From Diacronema lutheri (taxonomy: Eukaryota; Haptophyta; Pavlovophyceae; Pavlovales; Pavlovaceae): a stretch of 64,000 bases of DNA. A program made the translations under genes and the position numbers. Within the stretch, counting starts at the first letter, position 1. Every line of letters starts with the position of its first letter. The notes below the pieces were generated by a model. It was not told where the DNA came from, searched no databases, and was given only the letters and a program-made list of their open reading frames with translations. The DNA is taken from the NCBI GenBank assembly GCA_019448385.1, contig JAGTXO010000014.1:310001-374000 (forward strand), in the 5' to 3' direction. Positions 20,679 through 32,100 of the stretch are shown here, piece after piece.

Positions 20679-22182
20679 ATGACCCGGCCATCAGCCGACG
20701 GACCTCGGCGGCGCGCGGGGCGCCTGATCGACCGCCTCAAGCGCGGAGAGCTGGATGGTCTTGAAGAGCTGAGCATCCTCTTTGGTACGGACCCGCCCGA
20801 CATCAACCACGCGCACGCGGATGCTGCCGTCTACGCGCTCGCGCGGTGCTTTGAGTCGCATTTCCTGTCGTCGGCGGATGCGCCGACCGAGCGCGACCGC
20901 ACGCTCGTCTGGCTCGGGCTCAACGTGGCGTGGGATCTCATGTACGCTCGCGTCAGAATTCACGCCCCGCTTGCCGAACGCGGCATCGTGCCCATTCTGC
21001 GCGCGTGCGACGAGCATTGGCAGGCGCTCGCCACGCTCGGCAGCGCCGACGATCGGGCGGCGCTCGTGGACGCGCGCGGGGTTGTGGCGCGCTTCGCATG
21101 CGTCATCAGCACGCGACTGGCCGACCTTGCTGTTCTCGGCGACCTCATGCCGCGCCTCACGCCCAAGCTCCTTGCTGTCGCCGCCGAGCTGCTCGATGGC
21201 GCAGAGATGAACGTCTGGCTGGGAGTTCAGGGTCTGCGCAGGCAAGACGCGAGAGTGCATCGCGAGATGTCCTCCGCGCAAGCCCTCACGGCGGCGCTTC
21301 GCACTGTGCGGCTCTTCGCCAAATACGAGCCCGCGCGCGTTGCGCTCTGCACCCCGGTCGCCACGTCCGCGCTCGGCTGCTTGGTCAAAAAGCTGGGCGA
21401 TTGGGCGTCGCGGCCAGCGTCACACGACGAGCCCGGCACGATTGCAAATGCGGGCTACGCATCGGAACTGGTCGACATCCTGCGCTGCCTCTCCGCGGCA
21501 GACGGTGGGCCGACGCGGCTGATGCGCATCGGCGCAACGCAGCCGCTGGCCGCCATCCTGCGCGGCCCCCTCTCCGTGCAGCTGGTCGTCCCGCTGGCCG
21601 CTGGAGTCTACGAAGCGCGCCACACGCTGCGCGCGGACGCGGCCGCCGCGCTCACGCCGCTTGCCAAGCTTGAGGGCTCGTCGGGCCGTGCGGCGCGCGC
21701 GGACCTGTGGGCCAAGCGCGTGCCGCACGCCGCGCTGCGCGTCATTCTGGACCCGGTCACCGATGCCTTCTTGGCCAAGAACGTCGCCATGTCTCACAAG
21801 CACGAGGTCGAGTGTGCCGCGGTCCTTGCGCACGCGCTCCTCACGGACGTCGGTGGCATGACAAGCGCGCTGAAGGCGGCGCACGCCGCGCTGCGCGTCG
21901 ACCTGTACGCCGCTGTGGGGCATCCGTTCGTGCCCTGCAAGGAGCGTGCGCTGCTGGAAGAGGCGCTTGCGTGCTTCGACGTGCCGTCGCCCGCCGCCGT
22001 GCGCTTTGCTGTGCGGCGGTCCAAAAACGCCGCGTGCGAGGCGCGAAAGGAAACGAACGCACAAGGCACGGCTGGACGCCGCTGCTCGCACACATGCTGG
22101 ACGCCCGATTCGCCGCGTCCCTCAACAAGGGTACGACGTGGGCGTGGTGGAGGCCGTGGAACTGAACGCTCACATCAGCTGA
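20679..22182 (+). CDS. Alpha-solenoid (ARM/HEAT-like) protein of unknown function; 3' end unresolved
   Basis: From the ATG at 20679 the frame gives about 450 residues of leucine/alanine-rich amphipathic helices with an ARM/HEAT look ('DRTLVWLGLNVAWDLMYARV', 'LMPRLTPKLLAVAAELL', 'LTAALRTVRLFAKYEPARVA', 'SALKAAHAALRVDLYAAVG'). I do not recognise a family. Near 22050-22070 the plausible frame appears to change: the first frame becomes arginine-rich, while other frames carry 'WTPLLAHMLDARFAASLNK' (stop at 22165) and 'GYDVGVVEAVELNAHIS' (stop at 22182). I could not find an intron that joins them cleanly, so the end may contain a tiny intron or a sequence error. The reading frame staying open to 23264 is shadow of the antisense gene. 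Confidence 0.55.
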
Positions 22183-22230
22183 CGGAGGCGAGGCGCACGA
22201 GCGTTGCGCCTGTCGGCTCACAGTTTGAAG

Positions 22231-23078
22231 TCAAACGCCGAGCCCAAAGCCCGCCTGCGACGCGACTGCCGCCCTCCCGAGCGAACTCATGTGCGCCTGC
22301 GCCGAGTGGCCGCGCCGCGCGCGCTCCGACGCGGTCGCGTACTGCGAGAGGTCGCTGCTCCGGTGCCGGTTGCACGTCTCGCCGACTGGCGGTACGAGGC
22401 CCTCGAGCCAGCCCACCTCGTGCGATGAGCACATTGGCTGCTTGTACTGCTGCTGCGGCCCCGTCTTGCGCCGGTGGTGCCGGACAAGGTCCTCGTGAAA
22501 CAGCCGCGCGGACGCGTACTCGGTCATCGGCACGACGAGCGCGCCACTCGCGTCAGCTGTGTGTGGCGGCAGGCACGGGCGGACGGGCGAGCGGTGAGCG
22601 AGAGGCCATGCTGGCCAACGGCACGCGCGGGCATGGCGTGGCGCGGCACGGTGCTGGCCTCACCGGACGCGGTGCGCAGGCCCTCGACGAACTCGTCCCA
22701 TGTGATCAGCCCATTCCTGTTCTGGTCGAGGCGCTTGGCGAGCAGCTCAACTTCGTGGTCGGGCGGATCGCGATTGCAAAATGTGGTGAGCAGGTTCTTG
22801 AGCTCCTTTGTGTCGAACATGCCGTTGCCGTCCTCATCGTAGAGTTGGAACAGGTGGAAGATCTCCTGCGGCCGGCAAATCGTGGCGCAGCCGTGTTCCC
22901 TCGCCGCATGAGCGCGCGAGCGCGTGCGGCAGACGCGATGTGCCTGACCGCGCGCGCGCGCGCGCGCGCGCACAATCCAGTCCTCCTTCGTACGGATGTT
23001 GAGCACGCTCCGCGTGTTCGCGCGGAAAGGCCCGTCGGTGGCCATCCCCGCGAGCGCGGTGAGGCCAAAAAATGCCAT
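22231..23078 (-). CDS. EF-hand protein fused to a CFAP144/FAM183-like tail
   Basis: Three exons: 23078-22974, 22865-22664 and 22556-22231; 210 residues, all junctions in phase. Residues 36-100 hold two EF-hands: 'DEDGNGMFDTKELKNLL' and 'DQNRNGLITWDEFVEGL', each with good Ca-binding positions D-D/N-G-E. After a short linker the tail reads 'RRKTGPQQQYKQP', 'SSHEVGWLEGL' and 'RHRSSDLSQYA', which recalls the CFAP144/FAM183 pattern (GPRKKYPE.., SQEIGWDSEPL.., a basic segment, then DITLYKA), a microtubule inner protein of cilia. The tail match is from memory and moderate. The gene shares a 179-bp promoter with the CIPK kinase. Confidence 0.65.
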
Positions 23079-23257
23079 CCCTGTCAGAGGTCTGAAACGT
23101 CCGTTCGAACGGACGACGGGCGCCCGTCGTGTAACCGCCATCGTGCTGCTGTCGCAGCGGAGCTGACCGCCGAGCCCGACCGCGCGCGCCGACCCGTACC
23201 GCCGGGCGCGCCGCCGAGCCCGCCGCCCGGCCTGCCGCCGAGCTCGCCATCGCGCCC
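23079..23257. promoter_or_regulatory. Divergent promoter, EF-hand-CFAP144-like gene/CIPK
   Basis: 179 bp between start codons. It contains an inverted repeat ACGTCCGTTCGAACGGACG-like core around 23095-23116 (CCGTTCGAACGG is a perfect palindrome). A role as a transcription-factor site is inferred. Confidence 0.4.
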
Positions 23258-24939
23258 ATGGTGAAGCGCGTCGGCAAGTATGAGATCGGCCGGACGCTCG
23301 GCGAGGGCACATTTGGCAAGGTGAAGCAGGCGATCAATGTCGAGACGGGCGAGAAGGTGGCGATCAAGATCCTCGACAAGGAGAAGATTCAACAGCAGGC
23401 GATGGGCGACCAAATCAAGAAGGAGATCAACGTGATGAAGATGGTCAAGCACCGGCACGTGGTCAACCTGAACGAGGTGCTCGCGAGCAAGACGAAGATC
23501 TTCATCGTCCTCGAGCTCGTCACGGGCGGCGAGCTCTTCGACAAGATCGTCGCCGCCGGTCGGTTCGACGAGTCAACCGCGCGCAAGTATTTCCGCCAGC
23601 TCATCTCGGGCGTGGATTACTGCCATCGGCAGCAGGTCTGCCACCGCGACCTCAAGCCCGAGAACCTGCTGCTCGACGAGTTTGAGCTTCTCAAGATCTC
23701 CGACTTTGGGCTCTCCGCGCTGTATGGCACGGACCAGGACTCGACGCTGCTCAAGACGACGTGCGGTACGCCCAATTATGTTGCGCCCGAGGTCCTCGCC
23801 GACAACGGCTATTCGGGCTTCGCGGCGGACATCTGGTCGTGCGGTGTGATTCTGTACGTCCTGCTCGCCGGCTTCTTGCCGTTTGACGAGCCGGCCATGT
23901 CGGTGCTCTTCCGCAAGATCATGAAGGGCGACTTCACGTACCCGATGTGGTTCTCCAAGCCCGCCAAGGAGCTGCTCGGCATGATCATGCGCACCGACCC
24001 CAAGCAGCGCGCAACGATCGCTCAGATCAAGGAGAGCGCGTGGTACCGGGAGGGCGGCTTCACAGAGGACGAGCTGCGCAACGAGGCGGGCACGAGCCTC
24101 GACCCGGTGATCGACGACGTCGAATTTGGCGAGGCCAAGGATGAGGGTGAAGACGTCGACCCCAACCATCTCAACCCGCAAAAGTGCGCCGCACGCGAGC
24201 GCGCGCGCGCCCGGCTGCACGCACGTCACGGGCCGGGACGAGCGCGAGCAGCTCGGCGGCTGCCGTCGGCGCACAGGCGCGGCGCGCGCTCGCCCTGGCA
24301 TCTGCACCAGCGCGCGTGCTCGCCGCTCACGGCATGAATGCGACGCGCGCCTCCCGCCTGCCGCCAATCGTCAGGATCAACGCGTTTGAACTCATCACAA
24401 TGCTCGGCGGGCTCGACCTCACGCTCATGTTCGACAAGGACGAGCACGCGCAGACGAAGCTCACGCGATTCGCCGCAAAGGTGCGCGTTGCGCGAGCTGC
24501 ATTCGCTCGCCGCTCGCTCGCCCGCGCAGCGCGCCGCGCGCGAGCGCCTCAGCGCGCGCGCTCACGCGCGCGCGCCGCGGCCGTCTGTCTGCGCGCTCGC
24601 CGCGGAGCACAGCTGCCAGCGGCGACGCTGACCGCCGAGATGACGCGCGTGCTCGATGAGATGGGACTGAAGTACGAAAAGGCTACGCAGTTCAAGCTCA
24701 AGATCAGCTTTCAGGCTGACCACGGGCCGGCGACGGCGACGGCGCAGGTCTTCGTCATGGCGCCCGGGTTGCACATGGTGGACTTCCGACGGGGGCAATC
24801 CGATTTTTTTGCCTTCTTCAAACTCTTCAACTCGATCAAGGAGCGGCTGCTCCACGTGATCAACTCGGACGAGTTCTCGCCGCCTCACTCGCCGGCCGCC
24901 GTGCCCCGGAGCGGGGAGGAGCAAAGCGCCGCTTTGTGA
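23258..24939 (+). CDS. CIPK/SnRK3-type kinase with NAF motif
   Basis: Three exons: 23258-24183, 24375-24480 and 24613-24939; 452 residues. The kinase domain (about 8-262) is complete: GEGTFGKVKQ, VAIKIL, HRDLKPENLLLDEF, DFGLSAL and activation loop TTCGTPNYVAPE. Exon 2 encodes the CBL-binding NAF/FISL motif ('INAFELITMLGGLDLTLMF'), exactly joined across intron 1 by a split lysine codon. Exon 3 gives the C-terminal PPI-like module ('MTRVLDEMGLKYEKATQFKL', 'QVFVMAPGLHMVDFRRG', 'FFKLFNSIKERL'). In plants CIPKs are activated by calcineurin-B-like EF-hand sensors and regulate ion transporters. Introns 1 (24184-24374) and 2 (24481-24612) are GTGCGC..AG. Confidence 0.9.
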
Positions 24940-25204
24940 TCTTTTTTTTTGTTTTTGTTTTTGGTGTGCTCGGCGCCCACGAACGGCTGGAGAGTGAACG
25001 GACAGTCTTTGGGTCGCTCCGCCATTTCTTCGGCTTGTACGGACGGGTGCCGTGCCGGGCAAATTGACCCACGCCCCAGGGCCTGACGGCGCTCGCGTGC
25101 GCTGCGCAGGCACCATCGCCGCAACACGCGCCGAGCCGAGCCGATCGGAGGCGTAGCGCCCACGGCGCGCGCACTCGCCCCACCGATGCCAAGCGCAGGC
25201 GGCA
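24940..25204. other. Convergent intergenic region CIPK/COPZ with T-tract
   Basis: 265 bp between two stops. A T-rich run (about 24941-24963, ten T, G, five T, G, five T) follows the CIPK stop at once; on the RNA this is a U-rich 3' UTR element. The rest is ordinary GC-rich sequence with nothing coding. Confidence 0.5.
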
Positions 25205-25889
25205 TCAGCGGAGCAAGGAGCGCGCGAACGACTCCTTTGCACTCGAGAAGGCGAAGCTAAACGTGCCCCCCTCAGCGGGGGCGGCCGGTTCGCTGTTCGC
25301 AGCCTTCATCCCCACGCGGTTGGAGATGGCGCTCGCGTCGGTCTCGAGGATCATGCCACCGTCGATCAGCTCGTCGACCGTGAGTAGCAAGCTTTCGTAG
25401 TTGTCGAGCATCGTCCTTTTGTCGATCTGCCGCAGCGAGAGCGTGAGCGCCTCGCACAGCGCCGTCAGGACGTTTGCGAGGATCAGCTCGTTCTCGTTTT
25501 GCCTGCTCACGATGAAGAACCACGCGTCGGCGGAGTTCTTGTACACGGCGACGAGGTTGTCGAATAACACGATCTCGGCTGCGCTCGGCGCGCCGCCGCG
25601 GCGCGGGTGCGCGGATAGGCGGGCGGCGCAGCGCGTCGGCGAGTGGGCGGCGGCGGCGGGGTGGGGAACTGCGAGAGCGAGGGCAGCGCGCGGCATGCGC
25701 TCCGGCGATATGCGCACCCTCCGAGCGCGCGTTGGTGCGCGACGACTTGTCGAACATCTTCTTCTCGAACGCGAGCTGCTCGGCGTGCGTCGTGCCCAGG
25801 TCCTGCGTGTAGTACTTGCAGCAGATGCGCTGGCCGTCCGAGTCGAGGATGAGGATGCACGACAACGACGGGATGTCGGCCTGCATCAT
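25205..25889 (-). CDS. COPZ: Coatomer subunit zeta
   Basis: Two exons: 25889-25718 and 25578-25205; 181 residues, normal for the family. COPZ is the small longin-fold subunit of the COPI coat on Golgi-to-ER vesicles. Matches: 'CILILDSDGQRICCKYYTQ' (family AVLILDNDGDRLFAKYY), 'EQLAFEKKMFDKSSRTN', then across the intron 'AEIVLFDNLVAVYKNSADAW', 'VLTALCEALTLSLRQ', 'LLTVDELIDGGMILETDA' and the C-terminal 'SSAKESFARSLLR'. The intron (25579-25717, GTGCGC..CAG) splits an alanine codon. The start is one of two adjacent ATGs. Confidence 0.93.
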
Positions 25890-26123
25890 GACGCGGCCGC
25901 AACGTTGCGCGTGGATGCGCCGGCGTGAGCCGCCCGCACTGCGCCTGCGCGCCCCGCCTGCCGCGCGGGTGCCGCGTGAGCGCACCTGCATGGCCGCCCA
26001 CGATGGCCGTAAAACGGTGAAAAAGCCGCAAAGACGCCAACAGAGCGGCACTACACACTTCCCGCCAAACGGCGATGGCGCTGCAGCTTTGAACAAGCGT
26101 TTGGCGCTAAGCGCGGGCGACTC
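25890..26123. promoter_or_regulatory. Divergent promoter, COPZ/CEP290
   Basis: 234 bp between the COPZ and CEP290 starts. The CEP290-proximal half has an A-rich segment (about 26008-26040, CCGTAAAACGGTGAAAAAGC) like the one before ATG2; CCGTAAAACGG is itself an imperfect palindrome. Confidence 0.4.
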
Positions 26124-29100
26124 ATGCCCGAGTTTGCGCCGAAAACGCGCGGGTTGGCTGAGCTGCTCGACGAGCCCGAGCTTGGAGATGTCGACCTTGC
26201 GCTCGCCCAGGGCGGCGAGCCCTCACAGCACGCGCTCCTCGTGCGGCTCGCGCCAAAGCTCGCTGCCGCGCGCGTCTCTGACGATGCGCCGGCCGCGCAG
26301 CTAGCGCGGCTGCTGCGCGTGATGCAGGCGTGCATGGAGGCGGAGGGGCTGCGCGCCGAAAAGGCCGACGAGGACCTAGACAAGCTCAAGCTCTCGCACG
26401 AGGCTGCCGAGGTCGACCGGGCGAAGGAAATGTCCGAGCTCCGCGAGGAGCTCGCCGACGAGAAGGCAACGAGCAAGAAGGCGCGCGCGGACGTGCGCGC
26501 GCTTGAGGACAAGCTGCGTGAGCGCGAGGAGGAGCTGCGCGAGAAGAGCGAGGAGATCGAGGACACGCGCGGCTTCATGCAGAAGGAGGCGTACGTCTCG
26601 GGCGGCGCGGGCAAGGCAGCCGATCAGATGCGCCAGCGCATCTCCCAGCTCGAGGAGGAGCTACGCAACGCGCAGGCGCGCCGCAGCGCCCGCGCTGCGC
26701 CGCGTCGCGCCGCGCGCCGCGCGCCGCGCGCCTCCCGAACCGCCGGTCGCCCTCGCACGTCGCCGAGCCGCGAACGCCCGTCCGGCGCGCACGCCGCCGC
26801 GCGCGCACGCGGTGCGCAGGCGGAGAAGAAGAGGCTGGCGACCAAGCTCACATCGTCCGACGAGCAGCTCGAGGCGCAGCGCGAGCAGCTCGAGAAGGCG
26901 CGCAAGGACGCGCGCGAGCAGCGCAAGGCCATCGAGGCCCTTGAGGAGGAGGTCGAGAGCGCGCACGAGAAGCTGCAGCAGAAGGAGGAGCGCGTCAAGG
27001 CGCTCGCCGACGCGACGCTCGCCGAGCGCGAGGGCGAGCGCGACCGCAAGCGCGCGATCCGCGAGAAGGACTCGGAGCTCTCGTGCGCGCCGTCGCGGAG
27101 CGGCGCAGCTGCTGCGCACCGAACCAACCGCGGCCCGCTCGCCTTGCGGTCGCGCGCGCCGCGACACGCTCGCCGCTTTCCACTTTTCACCGCCCGTCCG
27201 CGCCGCGCGACTTGGCCCCACCGCGTGCTTGCCGTGCGCCGTCGACCCGCGCGCGCTGCGCAGGCTGCTGCACAACGCGCTCGAGCGGCTGGAGAAGGAG
27301 CGCGACGAGCTCAAGCACGACCTCGAGGATGTGCTCGGCGAGGCGCAAGTCAGCGCGTCCGACGTGAGCGTGCTGCGCGAGCGGCTCGCGGCCTCGCAGT
27401 CCGAGGCCGCGGCGGCCGAGCGCGAGCGTGCCGAGGCGGACGCCGAGCTCGAGTCGCTGCGCGAGGCGCACGCGCTGCTGCAGGACGAGCACGACGACCT
27501 CTCCGCCGCGGCGGACAAGCTCGAGGAGACGATCGCCGACCTCGAAGCGGAGGTTGGCCGGCGCGGCGACGAGCTCGACGACAAGGACGAGCAGCTTGAG
27601 ACGCTCGAAGACGAAGTACGCGCCCTTCGGCAGGAGAAGGCGGACGGCGGATTCGGCGGCGGCGGCGGCGGCGGCGGTGCGGATGGCACGCCGACGGGCG
27701 GCGCGCAGCGCGAGCTCCTCGACGAGGCGCAGCGCCGCGTCGAGGAGCTCGAGGCGAAGCTGCTCGCCGAGCAGGACGACGCCGACCGGCGCGTGGACGA
27801 GGCGCGCGCGTCGCAGGCCAAGGCGGTGGCCGACGCGGGCGCGGCGGCGGACAAGGCGGTGCGCCGGTTGAGCGAGGAGCGAACGCGCGCGTCCGGCCTC
27901 GAGACGAGCGTTGCTGACCTCGAGGCCGAGCGCGAGAAGCTGCGCGCGCGCATGGGCGCGTACGAGCGAGGTGTGTACGGCCTGCGCGAGGCGGTTGCCG
28001 AGATCGACGAGCTCGTGGCGCTCCTCGCCGCGCGCGACGCGGACGTGCGCGAGATGACGCGCGAGCGCAACAGGCGCGAGGAGCAGCTCGAGGAGCTCAA
28101 GTACGAGACAGAGGCGCTGCGCGACCGGCTCGGTGTGCCGCCCGGCGTTGGGTACGACCTGTCGGCGCTTCGCCTCCGCTCGCAGGTGCAGCTTGAGAGC
28201 CTGCGCGCGCAGCTCCTGCACGCCGAGGACGAGCTGGGCGCGCTCGAGGCGGAACGGCTCGACCTGAAGCGCAAGCTGCGCACCAAGGCCATCGCCCGCG
28301 GCGAGCGCGCCGCGCAGCTCAAGGTGTGCGCGCCGTATCGCGCGGTCGCCGCGCGCGCACGCGCGCGGCGACCCGCCCACCCGCCCACCCGGCGTGTGCG
28401 CGCCCAACCCGCCGCCTCGTTGCGCGTGTGCAGGTGAGCCTCGGCGAGCTAGCGATGCTCGACGAGCTCGAGACGGAGCTCGACGAGTTGGACGGCGCGT
28501 CGCCCAGCCTCGCCAAGGAGGTGCTGATTGCGCGGCGACGCGAAGGCATCAAGGCCGCGGAGACGGCACTTCAGATGCGAGAGCGGGCGGACGGTGCCGC
28601 CGTCGAGGTCGCGCGGCAGCGCGCGCGCGCAAACGAGCACGAGGTGGCGGCGCGCGAGCTCGCGCTGATGAACGACTCGCTACGCGCGCTGCTTCGCGAG
28701 ACGCGCGCGGCCCTTGCTGGCGTCGACGCGTCGCCTGCGTGGGGCCAGCCCGGCGGCGGTGGCGGTGGCGGCGGCGGCGGCGGTGGCGGAGGGATTCGCG
28801 CGCCCGCGCAGATGAGTGCGTTGGCCGACCCGCTCGCCGCGTTCGCGGCGGGCGGCGGCGGAGCGCAGGCGCTCGACCCGCTCGCCGCGTTCGCGGCGGG
28901 CGGCGGCGGAGCGCAGGCGCTCGACCCGCTCGCCGCGTTCGCGGGCGCGCGCAGCGGCGGCGCTCCGCCTTCCGACCCGCTCGCCGCCTTCGCCTCCGCG
29001 CGCGGTGCCGCGCCTTCGGACCCGCTCGCCGCGCTCGCGGCGCTTGGGGATGGCGGGGGCGGCGGCGGTGCTTGCGCGCCGCCCGTGCCGTCCGCGCCGA

Positions 29101-32100
29101 CCGCGCGCCTGACGGCCGTGTCTGAAGTCCTTGCGCGCCTCGACTCGCAGCTTGCTTCGCTCGAGGCGGACGAGGAGCTCCTGCGTGACGTGGGCGGCGG
29201 CTCGGACGGCGGCTCGGGCCTCGGCACGCCGCGCGGCGCGGCCGGCGAGGCCACACGCTCGCCCGCCGCCTCGGCCAGCCTCGGCGGCTCGATTGGAGGC
29301 GGCGGCGCGATGGGCGCAATCGGCGGTGGGCTTCCTGCGGGCGCGGCGGGCGCGGGCGGGCGACGCGTCAAAGAGAGGCTGCAGGCGCTCACGTCGGAGC
29401 TGGCGCTGCGTAACGCCGACCTCGAGGCCGCGCGGCGCGCGCGCGCCAAGGCAGAGGACGAGGCGACCACACTGCGCAAGGAGTTGCGGTACGCGCGCCA
29501 GGCCGCGGGGCTGTCGGCGACGGCGGGCCTCGCGGACATGGCCGCGTTCCCGGCCGAACTCCTCGCGCCGAGCGCGCCGGCCACGCCGGCGGCGGGCGCG
29601 CGCCGGCCTGCGGCGGGCGATCGCGACGACGACCTCGCCGGCCTCACGCCGCGCTCCGCCGCCGACGCGACGGCGCGCGCGCGCGCGCGCGCGCGCGCCG
29701 AGCGCTCGTCGGCCGGGCTGCCGGGCGCGCCTCCGCAGCCGCAGCAGGGCGCACACGTGCACGCGCCGGGCGCGACGGTGCCGCTCGGCATCGCAGCGTC
29801 GCTGCACGCGCAGCTCGTCGAGGCAATGGCGACGCTCTCGCAGCGCGACGACGAGCTGGGCGCGCTCGAGGCGGAGCTGGGCGTCTACCGCAGGTCGCTC
29901 GACGCGCTGCACGAGGCGCAGCGCCAGCTCTACGCCGACGGCGTCAGCGCGCAGCGAGAGGCGGCGGCGCGCGCGGACGAGGCGCGCGCGGCGGCGGCGC
30001 TGTCGTCGGCACGGCGCGACGCCGACGGCGCGCGCCTCGCCTCGCTGCAGGAGGTGGTCGACGCGCTCGGCGCGAGCGGCACCGAAGCGCAGCGCGCGAC
30101 CGCGACGATGGGCCGGCAGCTCATACTGCTGCGCGCCGCGCGGCTCGAGGAGCGGCGGACGGCGGCGGCGGCGCGCGCCGAGCTCGGCGCGCTGCGCGCC
30201 GAGCGTGCCGCGGCGGCCACCGAGGCGGCGAGCGCCGCCGCCGAGGCCGAGCGCGGCGCCGCCGAGCTGCGCGCGGCCGCGCGCGCGGCCGACGTGCGCG
30301 CGGCCGTCGCCGAGGCGCGGCTCGCCGCGTTCGCAGCGGGCGGCGAGCTGCGCGCGGCGCGCGCGGACGCTGCGCGCTTCGCCGCGACGGCGGCGGACCT
30401 TGCGCAGCGCGAGGCCGCGCTCGCATCCGAGGCCGCTGACGCGCGCTCGCTGCGCGCGCAGCTCGCCGCCGTGCAGGCGCAGGTTGCGACGCACGCCGCG
30501 CGCGCGGAGGCCGCGGAGGCCGCGGAGGCCGTCGCGCGCAAGCACGCGCTCGCGCTCACGCGCAGCGCGGACGGGCACGCGCCAGCCGACGGCGGCGCCG
30601 ACGGCTCGCACACAGCGCGCCGGCGCGCGGCGGTCGAGCGCGCCGCGCGAGAGTCGTCGTCGTCGTCGGCGCGCGCCGGCTCGCCGAGCGGCTCGGCGCG
30701 CGGCGCGCGCGGCGCCGGCGCAAGCAATGGCGGCGCGGCATTCGACCCGATCGCGCTCGCCGTGAGCGGTGGCGCCGCCGCGCCGCTCCCGTCCGACGCG
30801 CCGCCGTCGCGCACGCTCGTGTACGAGCTCGAGGCCTCGGAGGCGGCCGCGCTGAAGCGCGCGGACATCGTGCAGCGGCAGCTCGCCGATGCGGACGCCG
30901 ACCGCGTCGAGCTACGCGCGCGCTTGGACGCGGCGGCCGCGCGGCACGCGCAGCTCGCCGCCGCGCTCGACGCGGCGCGCGCCGCGGAGGGCGACGCGCG
31001 CCGCGCGCTCGCCGACGCGCTGCCTGCGTCGGAGGCATCCGCGCTGCGCGCGCGCGTCGACGTGGCTGAGCGCGACGCGGTGCGCGCGCGCGCAAAGGCG
31101 GAGCGCTCGGCAGCGGGCGAGACCGTTGCGGCGGCGCGGGGCGTGCAGCTCGAAGGCAAGCTGCGGGCCCTCGCGCAGCAGCTCGCCGCGGCGGGCGACG
31201 CGGCGATCGCCTCCGCCGCGCGCGACGACGACGCGGCAGATGGTGCGCGCGCTCAATGGGAGACTTTGCAGCTGCGGCTGGCTGAGGCCGACGCGCGCCG
31301 GCGCGAGAGCGCGCAGCGCGACCGCGCCGACGCCGAGCGCGCCGCCGCGCGCGCGCTGCGCGCCGAGCTCGAGCAGGAGCGCGCGGACGCGGCGGCGGCG
31401 CGCGCGCGCGCGCGCGCGCGCGCGAGGCCGAGTTGCAGCAGCGCGTGACGGCGGCCGAGTTGCGCGCGGTGGGCTCGGTATCGGTGGCCGAGCTGTCGCG
31501 CGCGTCGGCCGCGCTCGCCGACGCGTCGCGCCGCGCCGACGCGCGTGCGGCCGATGCGGCCGCGACCGCCGCGGCGCTCGCTGACGCGCGCGTCGAGGCC
31601 GACGGCGCGGCCGCGCGCGCGGCCGAGGCGGAGCGGTTGCTGCACGCGTTCAAAAAGGGGCCCGACGCGACGGAGCGGCTGCTCTCCCTCGCGCAGCTCG
31701 CCGACGAGACCGCGCGGTTGCGGCTCGACGCGCTGCGCGCGCGCCGAGAGGTGGACGCGTTGCGCGACGCGTGCGCGCGCGAGGCCAAGCGGACGGCCGA
31801 CGCCGCCAGCGCGCGCGACGCGGCCGAGGAGGCGCTCATCCGCTCGGAGGAGCGCGCAGCGCACGCTGCGAGGCAGGCGGTGCTCGACAAGGGCTCGCTT
31901 CGCGAGCTCCTCGCGCAGGCCGTCGAGGCGGCCGACACCGCCGACACCGCCGAATTTGGCGCGGCCGCGGCCGCCGCGGCCGCCGCCGAGCGCGGCGTTG
32001 CCGACGACGATCGCGGCGACGAGCTCGGCGCCGACCCGCTCGCCGACGCGGTGGCGGGCGCGACGGCGCAGCCCGCCGCGGCGGCCGAGCGGCGGCGCGC

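Noticed and set aside
22183-23264. Continuation of the ARM-like frame to 23264
   Set aside because: It lies antisense to the EF-hand-CFAP144-like exons and loses protein character after about 22070.
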